This document shows, piece after piece, positions 1 through 5,674 of a stretch of DNA of 9,944 bases. Source of the stretch: JABSOG01 sp047617105 (GTDB lineage: Bacteria; Pseudomonadota; Gammaproteobacteria; Enterobacterales; Alteromonadaceae); the NCBI GenBank assembly GCA_047617105.1, contig JBLGCB010000254.1, positions 1 through 9,944 on the forward strand, written 5' to 3'. The translations under genes were made by a program, and so were the position numbers. Position 1 is the stretch's first letter. Every line of letters begins with the position of its first letter. The notes under the pieces are model-generated. The model was not told the origin of the DNA and ran no database searches. It saw only the letters and a program-made list of their open reading frames with translations.

Positions 1-1186
1 CCCTGACATAACCATATACCGGTGCAAATAGCAGATAACCCGGCTCTGCTTTTTCTGATTGCACCAGTTGAATAATAGGGGTGGCCATCGGTTGGTTAAG
101 CAGCCTAGGGTCGCTCAATACTGATTTTCGTTTCTGGTTGGAATAGACATTAAAACCAATAGCGGCTGCATTGCCCACTTGTGGGCTGATGAATTTAACC
201 ACCACTAGTGGATCTTTCTCTTCTAATGGTATGCCTTTGATAAACATCGGTTTGTTGTATAGTTCGCTAAGCTGTTGCTCGAACTCAGTGCCGTGCTGAG
301 ATTTGATGATTGGATTCCACGACATGGCTTTGATGGTAGGTTGATTTTGGCTTAACTGGCTGACATAGGTATCGAACTCTTCGAGTCCTAGTTGTGGGTG
401 GTTTTGGACAAAATTGGCCAGTGTTTGAATATGTAGCAAAGAGAGGTTGATTTGATAGTGTAAACGGCTTTCAACCACATTGACTTCACGTTTGACCAAA
501 GTGGCAGCATTGGTATAACTGTTCTGGGAAAAAAACAAGGTGGTTAGGGTCACCGAAGCAAACAATAACCCGGACGCAGACAGAATCATTAGGCGGGTTT
601 TACTGGTTTGTTTGGTTTGGGTTTGTGGTAGAAGCAAACTCAATAATACCGGGGTAACCAACAATACGCCTAATGAATCACCGAGCCACCAATACAGTAC
701 ATTGCTCCAGTGGTTATCTGGGCTGTAATTATCACTAAAATAACTTAAGGCGTACACCCCGATATTAGGTGAAATTAGATTGACCGCGATGCCGACAATA
801 AAAATAAAGCTGATGGTCTGTCTGTCTGACTGAAACCCTAGTGGCTCGCCAAGCCAATAGCGCAGTAGCGCACTGCCCACGGCGGCCTGTAAAGTCGCAC
901 CAAAAGCAATTAGGCTGACTTCTAGGCCTAGTGGTGATAGCAAATCAGAGAATTGAGTGTCTTGCTGGGTAGAAAAATTAAATGCCACAGAAGCGAGGAA
1001 CACCGCCGGGAAGAATCGCCACCACCATAAATAGCAGCCGACCAGCGCAATGCCAGCGGGTGCCCAGATGGCAACAACCTGAGTTTGATTCGATATCGCG
1101 GATAATAATTGGCCAGAGAAATAATAGCCAAAGGCCAGCGCCAGATATAGCGCCCATGACCAACGTTCGGTGAGTGGTTGTTTCAT
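1..1186 (-). CDS. MASE1-CHASE membrane sensor protein, N-terminal part (runs off the left edge)
   Basis: The minus strand is open from the ATG at 1186-1184 to the window edge, giving 395 codons without a stop. The first ~220 residues are strongly hydrophobic with about eight membrane segments. They carry MASE1-like features: an aromatic/Trp-rich WAPAGIALVG at 41-50, NLISPNIGVY at 136-145 and WWLGDSLGVLLVTPV at 166-180. After the last membrane segment (about 200-218) comes a periplasmic CHASE-like domain from ~225, with MSWNPII (288-294), the VKFISPQVGNAAAIGFN block (330-346) and GYLLFAPVYG (383-392). In this family such input modules are followed by a GGDEF, EAL or histidine kinase output domain; here that part is outside the window, so diguanylate cyclase versus kinase is undecided. 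An in-frame TAA lies 9 codons upstream. The ATG has no good ribosome binding site, and the adjacent in-frame TTG could also start translation. Confidence 0.9.
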   Translation of the reverse strand, partial: MKQPLTERWSWALYLALAFGYYFSGQLLSAISNQTQVVAIWAPAGIALVGCYLWWWRFFPAVFLASVAFNFSTQQDTQFSDLLSPLGLEVSLIAFGATLQAAVGSALLRYWLGEPLGFQSDRQTISFIFIVGIAVNLISPNIGVYALSYFSDNYSPDNHWSNVLYWWLGDSLGVLLVTPVLLSLLLPQTQTKQTSKTRLMILSASGLLFASVTLTTLFFSQNSYTNAATLVKREVNVVESRLHYQINLSLLHIQTLANFVQNHPQLGLEEFDTYVSQLSQNQPTIKAMSWNPIIKSQHGTEFEQQLSELYNKPMFIKGIPLEEKDPLVVVKFISPQVGNAAAIGFNVYSNQKRKSVLSDPRLLNQPMATPIIQLVQSEKAEPGYLLFAPVYGYVR

Positions 1187-1234
1187 CAAATTTAGAGGTG
1201 TCCAGTAAACTTAAGTGACAGTACCATTAGCTTA

Positions 1235-1258
1235 GCTGATAAATCGTTATAAATCAGC
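1235..1258. promoter_or_regulatory. Inverted repeat upstream of the MASE1-CHASE gene
   Basis: Arms GCTGAT (1235-1240) and ATCAGC (1253-1258) flank an AT-rich 12-bp centre, about 50-70 bp upstream of the sensor start codon. This is the size and placement of an operator or a weak hairpin in the leader. No regulator can be named. The rest of the gap between the sensor gene and the small-protein gene (1187-1390) holds only this, the hairpin at 1308-1329 and a 15-codon ORF on the plus strand. Confidence 0.35.
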
Positions 1259-1307
1259 CTTTTCGTTGCTGAAGGAGAGTTAATAATGAATGAAGCAATT
1301 GATGTTG

Positions 1308-1329
1308 AGGCACCGTGTCGCTGGTGCCT
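1308..1329. other. Perfect 7-bp stem-loop between the small-protein and sensor genes
   Basis: AGGCACC (1308-1314) and GGTGCCT (1323-1329) form a perfect GC-rich stem with an 8-nt loop. It lies about 60 bp beyond the stop of the small membrane protein gene, so it could help end that minus-strand transcript. On that strand no T-run follows the stem, and on the plus strand only three T follow, so it is not a convincing intrinsic terminator. It overlaps a 15-codon plus-strand ORF with a good ribosome binding site. Confidence 0.4.
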
Positions 1330-1390
1330 TTGATAGGATAAGTGAGTCACTCTATTGGCTTGGTGATTTTATTCAATATGAATGGGTTTG

Positions 1391-1555
1391 TCAGACCTGA
1401 GAGCGTTGTTTGAGTAATTGTGCCCAAAATGCCAGTTCAAAGCCAGCACCAATGACGACCATGGCGAGTAGACCGAATGCACCGCCGATAATATAAAATA
1501 TCACTGCTGCTATCAGAAGACCCAGAGTGAATAAAGCTCGATAGAACCCTTTCAT
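1391..1555 (-). CDS. Small hydrophobic membrane protein, 54 residues
   Basis: A complete small ORF starting MKGFYRALFTLGLLIAAV and ending LLKQRSQV. It has a short basic N-terminus (K2, R6), then a long hydrophobic stretch of about residues 8-36 split by a GG pair (24-25), and a charged C-terminal tail. This fits one long or two short membrane helices. AAAGGA lies a normal distance upstream of the ATG, and a promoter-like sequence lies about 110 bp upstream, so the gene is probably real although short. No family is recognised and no function is proposed. It lies downstream of ppsR on the same strand with a 231-bp gap, and its own promoter argues for independent expression. Confidence 0.72.
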   Translation of the reverse strand: MKGFYRALFTLGLLIAAVIFYIIGGAFGLLAMVVIGAGFELAFWAQLLKQRSQV

Positions 1556-1626
1556 ACATTATTTTCCTTTATTATTGATAAAGCGAATACTTGTCAGCAC
1601 CACTTGCTAACGTTCTGCCAAAATTA

Positions 1627-1659
1627 GGTGAATGACTGGTATCCCAGTTAATTTTCACC
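1627..1659 (-). other. Predicted hairpin in the leader of the small-protein gene
   Basis: Nested inverted repeats: an outer stem GGTGAA (1627-1632) with TTCACC (1654-1659), and an inner stem ACTGG (1635-1639) with CCAGT (1644-1648) closing a 4-nt loop. It would lie in the ~110-nt untranslated leader if transcription starts near 1665. The CACC at 1656-1659 could instead pair with GGTG at 1663-1666. This is seen by eye only; no energy was calculated. Confidence 0.35.
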
Positions 1660-1671
1660 AAAGGTGTTGGA

Positions 1672-1700
1672 AAAATAGCATTTTCTTGCGATTAATTCAA
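1672..1700 (-). promoter_or_regulatory. Sigma70-type promoter for the 54-residue protein gene
   Basis: Read on the minus strand: -35 TTGAAT (1700-1695), a 17-bp spacer, and -10 TATTTT (1677-1672) preceded by TGC, an extended -10 form. The predicted start is near 1665, giving a ~110-nt leader. Confidence 0.5.
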
Positions 1701-1703
1701 ATG

Positions 1704-1717
1704 TTGCTATGTAGCAA
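1704..1717. promoter_or_regulatory. 14-bp palindrome abutting the -35 box
   Basis: TTGCTA (1704-1709) and TAGCAA (1712-1717) are perfect inverted half-sites with a 2-bp centre. They lie 4 bp upstream of the predicted -35 of the small-protein promoter, a typical operator position. The binding protein is unknown. It could be chance in AT-rich DNA. Confidence 0.3.
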
Positions 1718-1786
1718 ATTGTAACGGTCGTTATGCTGACCGCTTTTAAAGGTTTAGTTAGATGTTTTGTTGAGGGCTGGCGAGGC

Positions 1787-2596
1787 TTAGTATTTATAGC
1801 GCTTCAGCTTAGTTTTGGCCAAAATTTTGGCCGAAATTTCTTCTACTGAAAAATGGGTTGAATCAAGATAAGGAATATTGAGCTTTTTATACAGCATTTC
1901 GACTTCTTTGAGTTCAATACGACATTGCCTAATGGATGCATAGCGGCTGTTGGCTCGCCGTTCATTACGAATGGTCGACAACCGTTGTGGGGTGATGGTC
2001 AGGCCGAACAATTTATCTTGGTTTTCTTTTAACTCTGGCGGTAATTTCAGGTCGTCCATATCTTCTTCAACAAACGGATAGTTGGCCGCTTTGATGCCAT
2101 ATTGTAACGCCAAATATAAACTGGTAGGGGTTTTTCCTGAGCGGGAGACTCCCACCAAAATTACGTCGGCATCGGCCATGTTTTTCATCGTACCACCGTC
2201 ATCATTGGCCAGCGCAAAGTTCATGGCGTCGATTCGATGGTCATAGCTTTTCTCGTGCATACTGTGGGTTCGGTGCATCGTGGGCACAGGGGCAATACCT
2301 AACTCTTCTTCGACGAGACCGGTGAAATGGTTTAAAAAATCGTAAGCCATGGCATCGCTGGCGTCAATAATATCACGGAGGTCACTATCAACAAAGGTAT
2401 GAAAGACAAGTGGCCGCTCACCGTTATCTGACTTGCTGGCATTGATTTGGGCTTGAACTTTAAGGGCTTTCTCTTTTGTTTCTACAAAAGGAATTGTGGT
2501 GTGTTTTAACTTGGTTGGAAATAAAGATAACAAGGCATGACCAAATACCTCGGAGGTGATGGCGGTGCCATCAGATATGTAAAATGCTCTTCTCAT
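1787..2596 (-). CDS. ppsR: PEP synthetase regulatory protein (kinase/pyrophosphorylase, DUF299)
   Basis: A 269-residue cytosolic protein, close to the usual length (E. coli YdiA/PpsR 277). In this family the enzyme inactivates PEP synthase by ADP-dependent phosphorylation of a threonine next to the catalytic phosphohistidine, and reactivates it by phosphate-dependent removal, forming pyrophosphate. The N-terminus RRAFYISDGTAITSEVFGHA (2-21) is the family signature, and the P-loop GVSRSGKT at 149-156 is intact. Other conserved blocks are HRTHSMHEKSYDHRIDAMNFALANDDG (108-134) and GLTITPQRLSTIRNER (198-213). The start is supported by AAGGA 6 bases upstream of the ATG. The gene is divergent from its target ppsA, a common arrangement that allows joint control. 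A good promoter lies at 2679-2707. Confidence 0.97.
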   Translation of the reverse strand: MRRAFYISDGTAITSEVFGHALLSLFPTKLKHTTIPFVETKEKALKVQAQINASKSDNGERPLVFHTFVDSDLRDIIDASDAMAYDFLNHFTGLVEEELGIAPVPTMHRTHSMHEKSYDHRIDAMNFALANDDGGTMKNMADADVILVGVSRSGKTPTSLYLALQYGIKAANYPFVEEDMDDLKLPPELKENQDKLFGLTITPQRLSTIRNERRANSRYASIRQCRIELKEVEMLYKKLNIPYLDSTHFSVEEISAKILAKTKLKRYKY

Positions 2597-2678
2597 GAGA
2601 GTTCCTTAGGGGTAGGCGCTAATGCGCAAAAAATCAAGCCAAAACTAAGCTTTTTGTTCAATTAATATTTAGTTGTTG

Positions 2679-2707
2679 ATTATGAATAAGTAACGCCAAT
2701 TGGTCAA
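2679..2707 (-). promoter_or_regulatory. Sigma70-type promoter of ppsR
   Basis: On the minus strand, TTGACC (2707-2702), a 17-bp spacer and CATAAT (2684-2679) match the consensus well. The predicted start is near 2672, leaving a leader of about 76 nt with ACTAAGC-like and GCGC-TAAT-GCGC elements. A 13-bp palindrome, AATGCTTAGCATT (2736-2748), lies about 28 bp upstream of the -35 and is a possible operator. Confidence 0.6.
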
Positions 2708-2877
2708 GAATCATCAACAAACTGAAATAAAATCAAATGCTTAGCATTGAGCTATTTTAGTCGGTTGGGTAGTTAATGTTCCTCATCGCTTAAGACGGAC
2801 AATCGCGGGAGCAATGATATTGGCTTGGTACTGTTCATTTGCCGCTGTGGCGTGTAAACTTGCGCTGATTTTTGCCC

Positions 2878-2971
2878 GCTAAGCCTTGGCTAAGTAAATT
2901 AGCGCTAAGCCTCGGCTAAGTAAATTAGCGCTAAGCCTTGGCTAAATAAATTAGCGCTAAGCCTTGGCTAA
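2878..2971. repeat. Tandem 26-bp repeat array upstream of ppsA (3 full units plus a partial fourth)
   Basis: Units begin at 2878, 2904, 2930 and 2956. Each opens with GCTAAGCCTTGGCTAA (TC for TT in the second unit) followed by GTAAATTAGC (ATAAATTAGC in the third). The last copy is cut after the first ~16 bases. Unit junctions create the perfect palindrome TTAGCGCTAA, and each unit core holds AGCC-TT-GGCT. Three near-identical units show recent duplication or strong constraint. The array ends about 20 bp before a TATACA -10-like hexamer (2991-2996) and so covers the place where an activator or repressor of ppsA would bind. The remaining DNA in the divergent gap (2749-2877) shows nothing recognisable. 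Confidence 0.9.
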
Positions 2972-3011
2972 ATTATCACAGACGGGCAAATATACAACCG
3001 TACTACTACAT

Positions 3012-3026
3012 TATTATTTTACTACA
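3012..3026. promoter_or_regulatory. HexR-like box before ppsA
   Basis: TATTATTTTACTACA matches 13 of 15 positions of the motif I recall for HexR, TGTAATWWWAYTACA; the mismatches are in the left half-site. HexR is known to control ppsA and other central carbon genes in Shewanella and relatives. The site lies 41 bp upstream of the start codon and downstream of the -10-like TATACA, so whether it would activate or repress is unclear. A further ATTACA half-site lies at 3045-3050. Confidence 0.3.
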
Positions 3027-3067
3027 TCACTTTACATCACGTTAATTACAATTTTGGAGAGCGGACT

Positions 3068-5446
3068 GTGCAAGAATATGTACTTTGGTATCAAAACCTT
3101 GGAATGGGCGACGTCAATCGAGTCGGTGGCAAAAATGCGTCACTAGGTGAAATGATCAGCAACCTGTCAAATGCAGGTGTGCAAGTGCCCGGGGGTTTTG
3201 CGACAACCTCCCATGCATTTAACGAGTTTTTGGAGCAAAGTGGCATCAACAACAAAATTTATGCCGTTTTGGATAATTTAGATGTTGATGATATTAGCAA
3301 ACTGACCCAGGTCGGTGCCGATATCCGTCAGTGGATTATTGATACTCCGTTCCAGCCTGAACTGATTAAAACCATTGAAGCGTCTTATCAGCAATTGCTT
3401 GGTGAAAGCAAAGGTGACGTATCTTTTGCGGTGCGTTCATCTGCGACGGCCGAAGATATGCCGGATGCATCATTTGCTGGTCAGCAAGAAACTTTCCTCA
3501 ACGTGGTGGGCATCGGTTCAGTGATGATCGCCATCAAGCATGTTTACGCTTCTTTATTTAACGACCGTGCGATTTCATATCGCGTACATTCCGGTTATGA
3601 CCATCGTGGTGTTGCTTTGTCTGCTGGTATTCAGCGTATGGTTCGCAGTGATAAATCTTCCTCTGGTGTAATGTTCAGCATCGACACTGAGTCTGGTTTT
3701 GAAGATGTGGTATTTATTACTTCTTCTTATGGTTTGGGTGAAATGGTGGTGCAGGGCGCAGTTAACCCTGATGAATTTTATGTCCACAAGCCGACTCTTG
3801 CCGCAGGCCGTCCGTCAGTTGTTAGACGTAACCTTGGCAGCAAAGCCATTCAGATGATTTATTCAGCTGACCAAGAACATGGCAAGCAAGTCGAAGTGAT
3901 TGATGTTGATCCTGCGCAAAGCAGCTTGTTTTCTCTTACCGATGCCGAAGTGCAAGAACTGGCCAAGCAAGCGGTGATTATCGAAAAGCATTATGGTCGA
4001 GCGATGGACATTGAATGGGCCAAAGATGGCGTCGATGAGAAACTTTATATTGTTCAGGCGCGTCCTGAGACTGTGCGTTCTAACGAAGACGCTAAAGTGA
4101 TGGAGCGTTATCAGTTAGAAAAGCAATCTGATGTAGTGATTGAAGGCCGTGCCATTGGTCATAAAATTGGTGCTGGTACAGTGAAAGTGCTGGCTGGCAT
4201 CGAAGAAATGGACCTGATCAAAGTCGGTGATGTACTGGTCACCGATATGACAGACCCTGACTGGGAACCTATCATGAAACGGGCGTCTGCGATTGTTACC
4301 AATCGTGGGGGACGAACCTGTCACGCGGCGATTATTGCTCGTGAAATGGGCATTCCGGCAGTGGTGGGTTGTGGTAATGCCACAGAAGTGATTAACACGG
4401 GTGATGAAGTTACTGTTTCTTGCGCTGAAGGGGATACTGGTTTTATCTATAACGGCGTATTGCCGTTTAAAGTATTAAAATCCAAGGTTGAAGAAATGCC
4501 AGCATTGCCCATCAAGGTGATGATGAACGTCGGCAACCCTGATCGTGCATTTGATTTTGCCCGTTTGCCGCACGCTGGTATTGGTCTGGCGCGTTTAGAG
4601 TTTATCATCAACCGTATGATTGGTGTTCACCCTAAAGCGTTAATTAACTTTGATACTCAGTCTGATGAGCTTAAACAAGAAATCAGCGAAATGATTGCTG
4701 GTTATGCCAGCCCAACTGAATTTTACGTGGCCAAACTGACTGAAGGTATTGCTACCTTGGCAGCCGCGTTCTCGCCAGAGAAAGTGATTGTACGCATGTC
4801 AGATTTCAAATCCAACGAATACGCCAACTTGGTGGGTGGACAGCAATACGAGCCAGAGGAAGAAAACCCAATGATTGGTTTTCGTGGCGCATCACGTTAT
4901 ATCTCCGAAGATTTCCGTGATTGTTTTGCGATGGAGTGTGAAGCGCTTAAACGTGTTCGTGATGACATGGGGTTTACCAATGTTGAAGTGATGATTCCAT
5001 TTGTTCGAACTTTGGAAGAAGCGGCAAAGGTTATTGAGCTGTTGGCAGAACACGGTCTTAAGCGTGGCGAAAACGGCTTACGCGTTATCATGATGTGTGA
5101 ATTGCCGTCGAACGCATTGTTGGCTGACGAATTCCTTGAATACTTCGATGGTTTCTCTATCGGTTCGAACGATTTAACTCAGTTAACCTTGGGTCTTGAC
5201 CGTGACTCAGGTTTGATTGCACATTTGTTTGATGAGCGTAATCCGGCGATTAAAAAGCTGTTATCTATGGCGATTCAATCGGCCAAAGCCAAAGGCAAAT
5301 ACGTCGGTATTTGTGGTCAGGGACCTTCTGATCATGAAGACTTCGCTGCTTGGTTGGTCGAAGAAGGTATTGATTCAGTATCATTAAATCCTGATACAGT
5401 ACTCGAAACTTGGTTGTATTTGGCTGAGCAACACCAGGCCAAATAA
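3068..5446 (+). CDS. ppsA: Phosphoenolpyruvate synthase (pyruvate, water dikinase)
   Basis: A 792-residue cytosolic enzyme, the same length as E. coli PpsA. It makes PEP from pyruvate and ATP (releasing AMP and phosphate), the first step of gluconeogenesis from C3 substrates. The N-terminal ATP-grasp domain (about 1-340) holds GGKNASLGEM (20-29), AVRSSATAEDMPDASFAGQQE (121-141) and VQARPE (329-334). The swivelling phosphohistidine domain has GGRTCHA at 414-420, with catalytic H419 and T417, the residue PpsR modifies. The C-terminal TIM-barrel PEP/pyruvate domain holds EVMIPFVRT (640-648), GSNDLTQLTLGLDRDS (699-714) and the catalytic C749 in GICGQGPSD. Translation starts at GTG 3068: GGAGA (3056-3060) is correctly spaced and the protein begins as the family does, MQEYVLWYQ. 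The promoter is not obvious: TATACA (2991-2996) has no good -35, which suggests dependence on an activator. Confidence 0.98.
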   Translation: MQEYVLWYQNLGMGDVNRVGGKNASLGEMISNLSNAGVQVPGGFATTSHAFNEFLEQSGINNKIYAVLDNLDVDDISKLTQVGADIRQWIIDTPFQPELIKTIEASYQQLLGESKGDVSFAVRSSATAEDMPDASFAGQQETFLNVVGIGSVMIAIKHVYASLFNDRAISYRVHSGYDHRGVALSAGIQRMVRSDKSSSGVMFSIDTESGFEDVVFITSSYGLGEMVVQGAVNPDEFYVHKPTLAAGRPSVVRRNLGSKAIQMIYSADQEHGKQVEVIDVDPAQSSLFSLTDAEVQELAKQAVIIEKHYGRAMDIEWAKDGVDEKLYIVQARPETVRSNEDAKVMERYQLEKQSDVVIEGRAIGHKIGAGTVKVLAGIEEMDLIKVGDVLVTDMTDPDWEPIMKRASAIVTNRGGRTCHAAIIAREMGIPAVVGCGNATEVINTGDEVTVSCAEGDTGFIYNGVLPFKVLKSKVEEMPALPIKVMMNVGNPDRAFDFARLPHAGIGLARLEFIINRMIGVHPKALINFDTQSDELKQEISEMIAGYASPTEFYVAKLTEGIATLAAAFSPEKVIVRMSDFKSNEYANLVGGQQYEPEEENPMIGFRGASRYISEDFRDCFAMECEALKRVRDDMGFTNVEVMIPFVRTLEEAAKVIELLAEHGLKRGENGLRVIMMCELPSNALLADEFLEYFDGFSIGSNDLTQLTLGLDRDSGLIAHLFDERNPAIKKLLSMAIQSAKAKGKYVGICGQGPSDHEDFAAWLVEEGIDSVSLNPDTVLETWLYLAEQHQAK

Positions 5447-5448
5447 CA

Positions 5449-5627
5449 TAGCTTGTTATCGTCCAGAAACTCACACCCATGTGAGATTTCTGGAGCAAGC
5501 TACGTTCAAGCAAGTGGAACTTCGCTTACTTTTCAAAGAGTTGAAAAGGCGGCACATCCGTGTACCGCATAGCTAGTGCCCTGAAACTGCGTTTCAAGTG
5601 GTTCGACATTTCGACGGGCACTAGCTA
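5449..5627 (+). other. Run of consecutive hairpins in the ppsA 3' region (candidate structured RNA)
   Basis: Starting 2 bases after the ppsA stop, nearly every base can be placed in a stem. (1) TAGCTTG 5449-5455 with CAAGCTA 5496-5502, enclosing TCCAGAAA/TTTCTGGA and CTCACA/TGTGAG. (2) AAGCAAGT 5508-5515 with ACTT-c-GCTT 5519-5527, loop GGA. (3) CTTTTCAA 5529-5536 with TTGAAAAG 5541-5548, loop AGAG. (4) GCGG 5549-5552 with CCGC 5565-5568, plus ACA/TGT. (5) The 12-bp perfect stem TAGCTAGTGCCC 5570-5581 with GGGCACTAGCTA 5616-5627, which encloses TGAAAC/GTTTCA and TCGA/TCGA, a three-way junction. None of these has a T-run, so they are not intrinsic terminators. This could be a 3'-UTR RNA (processed sRNA or stability element) or a dispersed repeat. 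No known RNA family is recognised. Confidence 0.65.
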
Positions 5628-5635
5628 GCAGTAAG

Positions 5636-5664
5636 ATGGGCACTTTTGGTGCCCATTTTTGTTT
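5636..5664 (+). terminator. Intrinsic terminator ending the ppsA transcript
   Basis: A perfect 8-bp stem ATGGGCAC (5636-5643) / GTGCCCAT (5649-5656) with a TTTTG loop, running into TTTTT-G-TTT. It closes the run of hairpins after ppsA. The next gene on the same strand starts only ~10 bases beyond, so its expression needs read-through or an unseen promoter. Confidence 0.87.
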
Positions 5665-5674
5665 ATGGCGTAAA

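Noticed and set aside
978..1173. Short ORFs on both strands inside 928-1173
   Set aside because: They are alternative frames of the MASE1-CHASE coding sequence, whose continuous 395-codon frame and family match explain the region.
1725..1747. Hairpin CGGTC/GACCG followed by CTTTT as a terminator
   Set aside because: The stem is only 5 bp and the T-run is on the plus strand, where no gene needs termination; on the minus strand after ppsR no T-run follows.
2814..2882. 22-codon hydrophobic ORF (MILAWYCSFAA...) in the divergent gap
   Set aside because: GGAG is only 2-3 bases from the ATG, the peptide is short and it ends in the repeat array; no support beyond an open frame.
2878..2971. CRISPR-like array
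   Set aside because: Units are directly adjacent with no unique spacers, and no cas genes are present; the same applies to the 33-bp array at 6810-6941.
2964..3146. 60-codon plus-strand ORF overlapping the ppsA start
   Set aside because: It runs out of frame through the repeat end, the control region and the first ppsA codons, with no ribosome binding site; a shadow.
5597..5615. tRNA T-arm-like GGTTCGA
   Set aside because: No acceptor, D or anticodon arm fits around it; the bases are better explained as part of the branched hairpin.
5636..5674. Longer acyltransferase start at the ATG at 5636
   Set aside because: This ATG is the first base of the terminator stem, has no ribosome binding site, and adds 13 residues not typical of the family; 5675 gives the normal N-terminus.
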